Source of the DNA: Candidatus Iainarchaeum sp.
Lineage (GTDB): Archaea; Micrarchaeota; Micrarchaeia; Anstonellales; Bilamarchaeaceae
Reading direction: 5' to 3'
DNA length: 64,000 bases
Assembly: GCA_028714535.1 (NCBI GenBank)
Contig: JAQTME010000002.1
Span: 34,891-98,890 of the forward strand
Shown: positions 9,481 to 18,365 of the stretch, one piece after another
How positions within the stretch are numbered: the stretch's first letter is position 1
Layout: each line of letters begins with the position of its first letter
Position numbers and translations under genes: made by a program
The notes under the pieces: model-generated
What the model was told of the DNA's origin: nothing
Database searches by the model: none
The model's input: only the letters and a program-made list of their open reading frames with translations

Positions 9481-9609
9481 GTTATCGCCTGCCTGTGTTA
9501 CTTGTATAACTTATATGGCACTATCTTTATTAGCATATCCCCTTTCCCATTACAACATATCCAGGCCGGCATCAACAGGTTTTTTTAACCCTCACTGCGA
9601 CTGGAAGGC

Positions 9610-10815
9610 ATGGCAGGCAACAGCAAGAAAGCCATACTCCTAATCATAGACGGGCTGGGAGACCTTCCCACGCCGAAGACGCCGCTGCAGATGGCGAAGA
9701 AGCCGAACCTGGACCGGCTCGCCAAGAACGGCATGACCGGCCTGCTGGCGCCCGTGAAGCGCTACGTCGTGCCGGGCAGCGACACCTCGCACCTGCAGCT
9801 CCTCGGCTACGAACCGTCGATATTCTACCATGGCAGGGGGCCCCTGGAGGCGCTCGGCCTGGGCATGGACATGCGCAACGGCGACGTGGCGTTCCGCACG
9901 AACTTCGCCACCGTGAAGAACGGCAGGGTCATCGACCGCCGCGCGGGCAGGATTGACACGAAGACGGCGGGCGCATTGTCACGGAACCTTTCCATGAAGA
10001 TAGAGGACGTGCAGGTCGAGTTCAAGAATTCCGTAGAGCACCGTGGCGCGCTGGTCCTGCACGGGCCAGGCCTCAGCCACAACGTCTGCGAGACAGACCC
10101 GCACGAGCTCGGGCCAGTCCACGAGTGCCATCCGCTTGACGCCAGCCGCGAGGCCGCCAAGACGGCCCGCATAGTGAACCGCTTCACCGAAATCACCGGC
10201 GGGATGCTCTCAGCCGCGCCGGAGAACCGGAAGCGTGAGAAGCCGGCCAACATGCTCCTGCTGCGCGGCGCAGGCTATTACGAAAAGGTCCCGTCCTTCA
10301 CCGAGCGGTTCGGCATCGAGGCCGCGTGCGTGGCAGGCGGCGCGCTCTACAAGGGCATCGCCAGGTACCTGGGAATGGACGTGGTGATAGTCCCGGGGGC
10401 CACCGGCGACAGGAACACCAACCTCAGGGCAAAGGCCCAGGCATCGGTCAAGGCGCTGCAGGACTACGACGTCGTGTTCATGCACGTGAAGGCCTGCGAC
10501 AGCGCCGGCCATGACGGCGACGTGGAAGGCAAGAAGAGGATGCTGGAGCGCATCGACGCCGAGGCAGTGCCGATACTGGAGAAGAGCGGCGCGTATATCA
10601 TAATAACCGGCGACCATTCGACCCCGTGCTGCCGCAAGGCGCACTCCGGGCATGAGGTCCCGATACTCGTATGCGGCAAGGGCGAGCGCACGGACGGCGT
10701 TACCAAATTCGACGAGATAAGCTGCGCAGAGGGCGGCCTGGGCCACATACGCGGCAAGGACATCGTATACCTGATCCTGAACCTGATTGAAAAGGCAGAA
10801 AAGTACGGAAGCTGA
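9610..10815 (+). CDS. apgM: 2,3-bisphosphoglycerate-independent phosphoglycerate mutase, archaeal type
   Basis: AILLIIDGLGDLP..KTPLQMAKKPNLDRLAKNGMTGLL, VVFMHVKACDSAGHDGD, IITGDHSTPC, HSGHEVP. Confidence 0.93.
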   Translation: MAGNSKKAILLIIDGLGDLPTPKTPLQMAKKPNLDRLAKNGMTGLLAPVKRYVVPGSDTSHLQLLGYEPSIFYHGRGPLEALGLGMDMRNGDVAFRTNFATVKNGRVIDRRAGRIDTKTAGALSRNLSMKIEDVQVEFKNSVEHRGALVLHGPGLSHNVCETDPHELGPVHECHPLDASREAAKTARIVNRFTEITGGMLSAAPENRKREKPANMLLLRGAGYYEKVPSFTERFGIEAACVAGGALYKGIARYLGMDVVIVPGATGDRNTNLRAKAQASVKALQDYDVVFMHVKACDSAGHDGDVEGKKRMLERIDAEAVPILEKSGAYIIITGDHSTPCCRKAHSGHEVPILVCGKGERTDGVTKFDEISCAEGGLGHIRGKDIVYLILNLIEKAEKYGS

Positions 10816-10841
10816 AAATAAAAAGAAAAATAAAAGAGGAT

Positions 10842-11423
10842 TCAGCCTGCCTGGACCGCGCCGGTTAGGGTCGCGACCGCGAGCCTGGGCGGTGCGCTGC
10901 TGACCTCGTTGTTGTAGTTGTAGACCACGGCTATGCTTCCCTTGAAGCTGGAGCCGGCAGACATGGGTATCGGGTTGCCGTCGGAGTCCGCGCACTGCAG
11001 CGCGAACTCCTTGTTCGAGCCGGCGGCCATGTTGCCTTCTGCCTCGCTGAGCTGCCGGGCCCCGGGGTTGCCGGTCACCGCCACGGAGTTGAGGTTGCCA
11101 GCCACCTCGTCAGTGCAGAGTATGTAGCTGAGCGTGATGTCCCTGCCCTGCTGGTTGTCCAGCTGGATGGCCGCATTCACCGCGTTGTTCGCACGCGCGA
11201 CCGAGTATATCGCGTGCGCCTTCGAGCTGCACCCGAATCCAGGCTGGCTGAACTGGCAGCTCTCCGGCGCCTTCAGCTGCGGCAATACCACCGCGACCAG
11301 TATGGCCAGCACGATGAGTATCACGAAGAGCGCGAGGCCGTAGGTTATCAGGTATTCCATGACCGCCTGGCCCTTCATGTGCCCTTTCATCCCATTCATC
11401 AATTTTTCCAAGTCCATAATCAA
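10842..11423 (-). CDS. Pilin-like protein with class III (archaeal) signal peptide
   Basis: MKGQAVMEYLITYGLALFVILIVLAILVAVVLPQLK: GQAxxEYL motif before hydrophobic helix; adjacent to TadB/TadC-like genes. Confidence 0.8.
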   Translation of the reverse strand: MIMDLEKLMNGMKGHMKGQAVMEYLITYGLALFVILIVLAILVAVVLPQLKAPESCQFSQPGFGCSSKAHAIYSVARANNAVNAAIQLDNQQGRDITLSYILCTDEVAGNLNSVAVTGNPGARQLSEAEGNMAAGSNKEFALQCADSDGNPIPMSAGSSFKGSIAVVYNYNNEVSSAPPRLAVATLTGAVQAG

Positions 11424-11428
11424 CCCCT

Positions 11429-12502
11429 CTATGCTATTGTAGAGAATATTCCTTCTATGCCCTGCCCCACCAGCCAGTATACTAGGTAGGTGAGGCCGAG
11501 TACGAACGGGAAATACTTCATGCCCTGGTTCTTCGTGCCGGTCCGTATCACGCTGACGATGAAAGACGATATGAGCGCCGTGACGAACATGGTGGGCAGG
11601 GTGAACCAGAAGAAGTCAGACGAGCTTATGACCGCCTGGCCGACCTTGATGCCTGAGAACGACGATATCATGCCGCCCCCCGTGGGCAGGCTGCCGCCCC
11701 CCAGCTGCGGGGACAGCTTCTCGAACACCTGGATGAGCTTGGACGCCACTGCGAACAGGAACGGCGTGCCTACTATCGCCGCGAAAAGGACGAATATCTC
11801 GTAGAGCACCAGCGACGCCGCGATCTCCTTCTTCATGGTCGAGGTGTTGCGCACGTCGTCCGCGGTCTGCTCGAGCACGTTGGTCAGCTCGCCCCCGGAC
11901 TTGCTGGCCTGCTTCAGCAGGAGTATTGTCCGCTTGAAGACGCGCGAGTCGAAGCGCGAGCCGAGCGTGTCCAGCGCGTTCTCCAAGGATTCGCCGCTGA
12001 AGGAGCCCTTGATGACGCCCTTGACCTCCTGCGACAGCAGCCCGAACTCGGGCTTCGCCGAATACCACATGGCCTGGTCCAGCGTCATGCCCGCGTTTAT
12101 GTTGGACGAGACGAGCGTGAGGAAGTCCGGCAGCACGGATTCCAGCCTGTCGCGGCGGTCGTCAGCCTTCATGAGGAGGTACGTCGAAAGAAGCATGAGC
12201 GTGGCCAGGTAGGTCACTATGAACGCGAGCACGACCACGACCAGCGGCAGTATCTGCGGCAGGCCGATGTAGCTCTTGAGCAGGCCACTGAGGGGCTCGT
12301 TCAGGGGCCGGTAAAGGATGACCAGCAGCGTGAGGAATGCCGTGATGACGAGCACGTTTATGCTCATGTAGCCGGCGAACGAGTCCGCGGGCATGCTTAT
12401 GCCGGCTATGCTGAGCTCGCCCTCCAGGCTCTTTATGCGCTGCCTGGTGAAGAAGAGCCGCCCGGCCTTTTCGAACACGCTTTCGTTTGTCATCGTCAGC
12501 AC
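11429..12502 (-). CDS. Type II/IV pilus platform membrane protein (TadC/FlaJ-like)
   Basis: DRLESVLPDFLTLVSSNINAGMTLDQAMWYSAKPEFG..LKQASKSGGELTNVLEQTADDVRN. Confidence 0.85.
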   Translation of the reverse strand: MLTMTNESVFEKAGRLFFTRQRIKSLEGELSIAGISMPADSFAGYMSINVLVITAFLTLLVILYRPLNEPLSGLLKSYIGLPQILPLVVVVLAFIVTYLATLMLLSTYLLMKADDRRDRLESVLPDFLTLVSSNINAGMTLDQAMWYSAKPEFGLLSQEVKGVIKGSFSGESLENALDTLGSRFDSRVFKRTILLLKQASKSGGELTNVLEQTADDVRNTSTMKKEIAASLVLYEIFVLFAAIVGTPFLFAVASKLIQVFEKLSPQLGGGSLPTGGGMISSFSGIKVGQAVISSSDFFWFTLPTMFVTALISSFIVSVIRTGTKNQGMKYFPFVLGLTYLVYWLVGQGIEGIFSTIA

Positions 12503-13417
12503 CTATATGAGGTATTTCGGCCTGGCGCTCTCCACGATGCCGAGGAACAGGAACTGCACCACGGCTATCAGGAAGAACGCTATGACCAGCAGCCCGGAGG
12601 AGAACCCGAACTTGCCGCCGCTTATGGCGGAGAACACCACGGTCGCCAGCACTATGCCCAGCGAGGGCACTATGATGCCGAACACCATGTAGAACATCAC
12701 TATGGGCGTCAGCTTCTGGCTGTACTCCTTCAGCGCTATGAGCTGCTCCTTGGATATCTGGTCCAGCACGCTCTCCAGCGAGCTTCCCACGTCCGCGCCG
12801 CTGGAGACGGAGTTCGCTATCTGTATCATCACCCTGTTGAAATACTTGGACGGGTTGTTCTGCGTGATGTCCCGTATCGCCTGCGTGACCGGCGTGCCGA
12901 GCACGACCTTATCCACTATCCTGGAGAACTCCCTGCTCACCGCGCCGTATCCTGCGGACGCGCCCGCGAACGTGTCGAAGAGCGGCATGCCCGACTTGAG
13001 CGCTATTGCTATGTGGCGGGCCGCGAAAACTATCTCGTAGTCCAGCTCCTTCTGCCGCCTTATCAGCGCCGCGTCGGGGTATAGCAGGAGGTAGAAGAAC
13101 GATGCGAGCGGCACGAGCACCAGCGGCCCCACGATCATGACGACCGCCATGAGGGCGTTCCTGGCGAGGTTATCGAGTATCGACTGGTAGATGAAGAGGT
13201 ACACCAGCACCAGCAGGCAGGCGGACATGAGCGCCGTCGCGCGGATGGTCTTCTCAAGGAACACGACCGGGTCGTCGTCCATGTCAGCCATCCTGAGCTT
13301 GCGCTTCAGTTCAGGCATCCTCTGCGACACGAGCTCCGCGGCCTGGGTGAACGGACCCCTCTTCTTGGGCGCCGCGGCCGGTGCCGCTTTCGGTATAGAC
13401 ATATCAGCCATTTTCAA
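12503..13417 (-). CDS. Type II/IV pilus platform membrane protein (TadB/FlaJ-like)
   Basis: EIVFAARHIAIALKSGMPLFDTFAGAS..SVSSGADVGSSLESVLDQISKEQLIALKEYSQKL. Confidence 0.85.
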   Translation of the reverse strand: MKMADMSIPKAAPAAAPKKRGPFTQAAELVSQRMPELKRKLRMADMDDDPVVFLEKTIRATALMSACLLVLVYLFIYQSILDNLARNALMAVVMIVGPLVLVPLASFFYLLLYPDAALIRRQKELDYEIVFAARHIAIALKSGMPLFDTFAGASAGYGAVSREFSRIVDKVVLGTPVTQAIRDITQNNPSKYFNRVMIQIANSVSSGADVGSSLESVLDQISKEQLIALKEYSQKLTPIVMFYMVFGIIVPSLGIVLATVVFSAISGGKFGFSSGLLVIAFFLIAVVQFLFLGIVESARPKYLI

Positions 13418-14906
13418 CCCCGCTGAAGTATTTCCTTATCATGCTGTCACTTAATCCCTTCTCCTTGGCAAGGCGCGCCTTCGCCCTTGCTATGGCCTCG
13501 GCCCTTGAGACCGCCTTGCTCTCGTATTTCCTGTAGAAATCCGGGTCCTTGGAACGCAGGTAGGACAATAGGGTGCCCTCGTTGGTGGCGTTGATTTCGC
13601 CCACGGTCTCCATCATCTTTGCCTCCTTGCCCTCCTCCCCTTCGAACACGCCGCTGCCCGCGGAGTCTATGAGCGCCTCTATGTCCCTGCCTATTATGCC
13701 CTTGACAGGGGCGAACTCGGCATCGTAGCCCCTCTTCACGTATTCCAGCCGTTCATCGGCCCTTGCCGCGGTGGCCTTCTCCTTGTCGCCGAGCGATTCG
13801 AGCACCTTCTCCAGCTCTGCGGTGTGCTTCTTCACCGTGTAGTCCTGGTATTTCTTCAGGACCTGCGGAAGCTGCTCGACCAGGGAAGTGACCGAGAACA
13901 CGAACGAGTCGAATATCCTCTTCCTCTCCTCCGGCGCTTCCACGCTGGCTATGTCGTCGTAGAACTTCTTCCTTATGGACGCTATCTGGCGGTGGTACGA
14001 GTCTATTATGCTGTCCTTGGTCTGGGCCAGCTCGGCCTGCTGCGTGCCGAGTATCGTTTCCAGCAGCCCGCCGTGGGCGTCTTCACCGCTGACCGCGGCC
14101 TTTTTCCTCCTCACGCCGCCAACGAGCATGTTCTTCATGACGCTTATCTGCAGCTTTATCTGCTCCCTCCTGTTGATGCTCTTCTCCTTGAACAGTTCCT
14201 TGGTGAGCTCCAGCATCTTCTTCTTTATGCTCACCTCGTCGGCCGCACCGCCGAGCATCTCGGCGACCTGCTCCTCCATCTGGTCGTATCTCCTGCCGGC
14301 CGCCTCGTCAGGGCTCTCGCGGAGCGCAGGCGGCACCGTCGCGACCACGACCTTCTTCTCGGCTGGCAGCTCAAGCGCAGGCTCTGCCACTTCAGGCCTG
14401 CGCGCCGGCTCCTTTTCGGGCTCCTCTTCCTTCCTGGCCGGCTTTTCAATCTCCAGCTCCAGGTCAGCCTCAGCCGCCGGCTTCTGTTCGAACTCGATTT
14501 CCATCTCGTAGGGCTTCTGGGCTTCGGCCGGCTTTGGCATCTCCTCCTTCTCAGGGGCCTTCGCCACCTCCTCGGCCATCTTCAGCGTCTCGGTCGTCAT
14601 CTCCTTTAGCCTGGTCTCTATGGCGGCGCTGGCGGCGGTCGGCTTCGGCGCGGGAGGCGCAGCGACCGCCTTCTCAGGCGCCCCTGCGGCGGCCTTGAAC
14701 ACCGCAAGGCCAACCGTGCTCCTTATCTTCTCGCTCCTCTCGTACATGTTGAGCATGTCGGTATATGTGAGGTCCACGAAGTCCCTGGGCTCGAGGTCCA
14801 GCGTCCGCTCTACGCTCACCTCGCCGCTGTAGGGGGCGTATGGCAGCAGCTTCCGCTCAAGCTGCTTGATCTCTTCGGCGGCCGCATCGAATTCCTCCTT
14901 GCCCAT
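13404..14906 (-). CDS. Long coiled-coil protein within pilus cluster
   Basis: Acidic/proline-rich linker followed by long charged helices; start overlaps the pilus operon order. Confidence 0.65.
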   Translation of the reverse strand: MGKEEFDAAAEEIKQLERKLLPYAPYSGEVSVERTLDLEPRDFVDLTYTDMLNMYERSEKIRSTVGLAVFKAAAGAPEKAVAAPPAPKPTAASAAIETRLKEMTTETLKMAEEVAKAPEKEEMPKPAEAQKPYEMEIEFEQKPAAEADLELEIEKPARKEEEPEKEPARRPEVAEPALELPAEKKVVVATVPPALRESPDEAAGRRYDQMEEQVAEMLGGAADEVSIKKKMLELTKELFKEKSINRREQIKLQISVMKNMLVGGVRRKKAAVSGEDAHGGLLETILGTQQAELAQTKDSIIDSYHRQIASIRKKFYDDIASVEAPEERKRIFDSFVFSVTSLVEQLPQVLKKYQDYTVKKHTAELEKVLESLGDKEKATAARADERLEYVKRGYDAEFAPVKGIIGRDIEALIDSAGSGVFEGEEGKEAKMMETVGEINATNEGTLLSYLRSKDPDFYRKYESKAVSRAEAIARAKARLAKEKGLSDSMIRKYFSGVENG

Positions 14907-14954
14907 TGAAACTTTCCTCCTATTTCACTCCTGATAAAGTTTAATCAATGTCGC

Positions 14955-15003
14955 GCTCGACGAATCGAGCACGAACATGCTCAAGGTCGAAACATCGACC
15001 TTG
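14955..15003. repeat. Two tandem perfect inverted repeats in intergenic spacer of pilus cluster
   Basis: GCTCGA-CGAA-TCGAGC (14955-14970) and CAAGGTCGA-AACA-TCGACCTTG (14982-15003). Confidence 0.85.
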
Positions 15004-15017
15004 ACAACTTCATGAGG

Positions 15018-16589
15018 CTACATCTTAGCCTGCGTCTTAAAATCCCACTGCCTGCCCTTGCTGACCGCGTCGAGCACCTCCTCGGGCTCGATGTAGTAGT
15101 GCGAGACTATCTGGCCGACCTGGTCCACGTCGTCGTAGTTGTTTTTCACCAGCCAGTTGAGCACGTTGGTCTTCTCCTCTATGTCTTCGCCTATCTCCTT
15201 CTCCTCGATGCCGGCGTAGAGCGAGAGCGTGTCCACGAGCCTGGTCATCTTCCCCGTGCTCCTGGTCTTGTCGGTCTTCACGTCCCAGCGGTAGAGCACG
15301 TTGGCCTTGTTCTGGTTCGTGATCTCCGCGAACTCCAGCACCCTGCGGATGTTGAAGCGCCTGTGCCTGAACGTGACGACCATGCCGGCAAGCGCGTCGA
15401 GCATCGAAGGCGGCACGTTGATGGGCGGGTTGGTGAGCCTGGATATGGTCTGGTCTGCGTTGTCCGCGTGGAGCGTCGCATAGACGCTGTGGCCCGTGTG
15501 CATTGCCTCGAACATGACCTCTGCCTCGCGCTGGCGCCTTATTTCCCCGACTATTATCCTGTCCGGCCTCTGGCGCAGCGCGTTCACCATCAGGTCGAGC
15601 ATGGTGACCTCGCCCTTGCCCTCGGGGTTCGGCTCGCGCACCACCATTGGCACCCAGTGGAGGAACGACGGGAGCGTGAGCTCGCGCGTGTCCTCTATGG
15701 ACACTATGCGCTGGTTGGCCGGTATGAGCCCCGCCATGGCGTTCAGGAACGACGTCTTGCCGCTTCCGGTCCCTCCGGTCACGAGCAGCGAGAGCTCGTT
15801 CTGCATGCACAGCCATATGAGCGCTGCGACCTCGGGCGTGACCGTCTTGGACTTTATGAAGTTCGTTATGGTCCAGGGGTTGCGCGAGAATTTCCTGATG
15901 GTTATGGTGTTGCCGAAGGACGATATGGGGAACAGCGTCGCATTGACACGGTCGCCGCTTGGCAGGTGCGCGTCCAGCATCGGGTTCAGCACGTTTATCT
16001 GCCTTCCGACCTTGCGCGCTATGGTGGATGCGTAATCGGAGGTCATATCCTCGTTCTTTATGCGGAGGTTGGTCTTGCACCACCCGAATTTCTTGTGGTA
16101 CACCCAGACCGGGTCGCGGGAGTTGTTTATGACCACTTCCTCCAGCTGCTCGTCCGCGAGCAGCGATTCCAGCTCTCCCATGCCGAGCGTGTTCTGCAGG
16201 AGGAACACCGCCAGGACCTCCTTCTTGTCGTCCGGAAGAGACGGGAAATTGCGCGCCAGTATCTTCTTTGCCGACTCGAGGAACTTGGCCTTGACATCCT
16301 CGAACTTCTTGGGGTCCAGTATCTCGCTTATGTCGAGCTTGACCTCGCTCACAAGCTCTCCCTTGAGCTTGGTCTCCAGCATCAATTTCGTCCCTTCGGC
16401 TATGCCAGGTATCGTCACTTCGTAGCGCGGCACGAAGTCCGCCTTGCGCCATATCTTCACTTCCACCGGCAGGCCCTCGTTCCTGAACGAGTATGAAGAA
16501 AGCAGCGGATTCTTGGCCTTCGCCTCCTCGGCGGGCAGGTCGCCCTCCTCCGTCTTCTTCCTGGCTTCATCCTTGGGCATCATCATCAC
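15018..16589 (-). CDS. Type II/IV secretion ATPase (TadA/FlaI/PilB-like)
   Basis: Walker A VTGGTGSGKTSFLNAMAG, IEDTRELTLPS, VNALRQRPDRIIVGEIR, MFEAMHTGHSVYATLHAD. Confidence 0.95.
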   Translation of the reverse strand: MMMMPKDEARKKTEEGDLPAEEAKAKNPLLSSYSFRNEGLPVEVKIWRKADFVPRYEVTIPGIAEGTKLMLETKLKGELVSEVKLDISEILDPKKFEDVKAKFLESAKKILARNFPSLPDDKKEVLAVFLLQNTLGMGELESLLADEQLEEVVINNSRDPVWVYHKKFGWCKTNLRIKNEDMTSDYASTIARKVGRQINVLNPMLDAHLPSGDRVNATLFPISSFGNTITIRKFSRNPWTITNFIKSKTVTPEVAALIWLCMQNELSLLVTGGTGSGKTSFLNAMAGLIPANQRIVSIEDTRELTLPSFLHWVPMVVREPNPEGKGEVTMLDLMVNALRQRPDRIIVGEIRRQREAEVMFEAMHTGHSVYATLHADNADQTISRLTNPPINVPPSMLDALAGMVVTFRHRRFNIRRVLEFAEITNQNKANVLYRWDVKTDKTRSTGKMTRLVDTLSLYAGIEEKEIGEDIEEKTNVLNWLVKNNYDDVDQVGQIVSHYYIEPEEVLDAVSKGRQWDFKTQAKM

Positions 16590-16592
16590 CTG

Positions 16593-18287
16593 TCATTCCC
16601 ACAGCTTCTTTATGAGGCTCTTGAGCTCCTCCCTCTTCTTCCTGAATTCCATCTCCTCTTCCTCGCTGAGCTTGAGCTCCTGGCGCAGCTCCTCGCGCCT
16701 GGCCTCCTTCTCGGCCGCGGGGCCTGCCTCGCCGCCGGTGCGTATCTCCAGCAGCTTGGCCTCCCTGGACAGCAGGGTTATCCTCTTGTTGAGGTTGTCG
16801 GACATGGCGTCCATGTCCTCCAGCGACTGCATTATCTCGTCGAGCATCTTCTTCTTCTCGCCTATGTCCTGCGCGGTCCTCAGCGCCTCCTGGGCCTCGC
16901 TGCCCTTGAGCGCGGCCTGGAGCTTCTTCGCATCCTCCGCCAGCGCGCCCTCCTTCTGCGCCGCCTCGGCTTTCAGCTTGCCTATGTCCGCCTCGAGGCC
17001 GTCCAGCTGCTTCTGGTATGCCTCGATGGACGGCACGACCCTTTCCTTTATCTTCTGGAACGTGAGGTATGTGGCCTTCTCGTCCTCCAGCGAGCCGGAG
17101 AGCGAGTCCATGTCGCGCCGCATCTGGTATGCCTTATCGTCTATCCGCTTGGACAGCTCTGTGAACTGCTTCGCGGTCACCTGCTTGCCGCCGGCCGCCT
17201 CCAAAAGCGTCTCCAGCGCCTGCACCTTCTCGGCCAGCCCGTCCTCCAGGTTCTGCATCCGCTCGAGCTCGGCCATGACCTTCTCCTGTGCGGGGAACCT
17301 GGCCAGTATGCCCCTGGCGACGTCCACGGTGTCCCCGAACCTTTCCGTGAGCTCCTTGTTCTCCTTCACCATGGCGCCGATTTCCTTCGCCTTCTTCATG
17401 AGGGCGTCTGCCTCTGCCGACAGGGAGGCCATCTCCTCGCGCAGGCTGCCCACCTTCTCGTCGTGGCCCATGATGGATTCGGCGACGCCCTTCAGTATCT
17501 CGGAGCTCTCGTGCAGGCTTATCATGTCCTGCCGCATCTTCGCATTCCTGGAGCGCAAATCCGCGAATTCCTTCTTTATGGATTCGAACTTCTTCTTTAT
17601 TTCCGTGACAGTCGGCAGCGCGACATCCTCGGGCGCCTGCCTGGCGGATTTCCTCTTGAGCTCCTGGAGCTCGTCCTGCATGGCCGAAAGCTCGGCGTTC
17701 ATCCGCTCTGCCTTGTCCATCCAGCCCTTGCTCTCGGCAGTGCCCTTCCCGATGCCCAGGCCGCCCAGCTCTGCCCTTATGCCGGCGATGCCGTCCCTGG
17801 CCTCTTCAAGCTGCGAGACAAGCGCCTGCAATGCCGCCTGCTGCTTCGCAGCCGTGTTCTCCGTGACAGCCTTCGCGGCAGGGAACCTGGCGACCTCCTT
17901 CTCCAGCTTCTCTATCTTCGGGTATGCCTTCGCGTAGAATTCGGCGAACGACTTGCGCAGGTCCGCGAAGCCGGCCGTCTGCTCGGTGGCCCTCTGGCGC
18001 ACCTGCTCCACTTCCTCGTTTATGCTCTTCTTCGCCTCGCGGAACGATTCGGCCTCGCTTGCGACCTCCTCTTCCGTGGGCCTGACCCACGCGAGCCAGA
18101 TGCGCGTGAGGCGGTACTCCATGCGGATTATGCCTTCTTCCTCGAGCACCCTGGCCCATTCCTCTATGGTCTCCCGCCCTATGTTCAGCGTGGAAGCGGC
18201 TTCTTCGAGCTCGATTTTCTGCCTGTCTTTCACCAGGCGCACAAGCGCATCAACACCTGTGGTTATCAGTAGCTCGTCGAACTCCAT
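16593..18287 (-). CDS. N-terminal winged-helix domain plus long coiled coil
   Basis: VDALVRLVKDRQKIELEEAASTLNIGRETIEEWARVLEEEGIIRMEY (wHTH-like), then about 450 aa heptad-like charged sequence. Confidence 0.7.
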   Translation of the reverse strand: MEFDELLITTGVDALVRLVKDRQKIELEEAASTLNIGRETIEEWARVLEEEGIIRMEYRLTRIWLAWVRPTEEEVASEAESFREAKKSINEEVEQVRQRATEQTAGFADLRKSFAEFYAKAYPKIEKLEKEVARFPAAKAVTENTAAKQQAALQALVSQLEEARDGIAGIRAELGGLGIGKGTAESKGWMDKAERMNAELSAMQDELQELKRKSARQAPEDVALPTVTEIKKKFESIKKEFADLRSRNAKMRQDMISLHESSEILKGVAESIMGHDEKVGSLREEMASLSAEADALMKKAKEIGAMVKENKELTERFGDTVDVARGILARFPAQEKVMAELERMQNLEDGLAEKVQALETLLEAAGGKQVTAKQFTELSKRIDDKAYQMRRDMDSLSGSLEDEKATYLTFQKIKERVVPSIEAYQKQLDGLEADIGKLKAEAAQKEGALAEDAKKLQAALKGSEAQEALRTAQDIGEKKKMLDEIMQSLEDMDAMSDNLNKRITLLSREAKLLEIRTGGEAGPAAEKEARREELRQELKLSEEEEMEFRKKREELKSLIKKLWE

Positions 18288-18365
18288 ACGCTAATATAAA
18301 TATGGCATCTTAATAAAGATTTTGATGATTATTATCTGAAAGCGGAGAGGCTTATTTGCCAGAAT

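Noticed and set aside
15012-16496. 494-aa plus-strand ORF opposite the pilus ATPase
   Set aside because: Shadow ORF on the antisense strand of a confidently identified gene; His/Arg/Leu-rich low-quality composition
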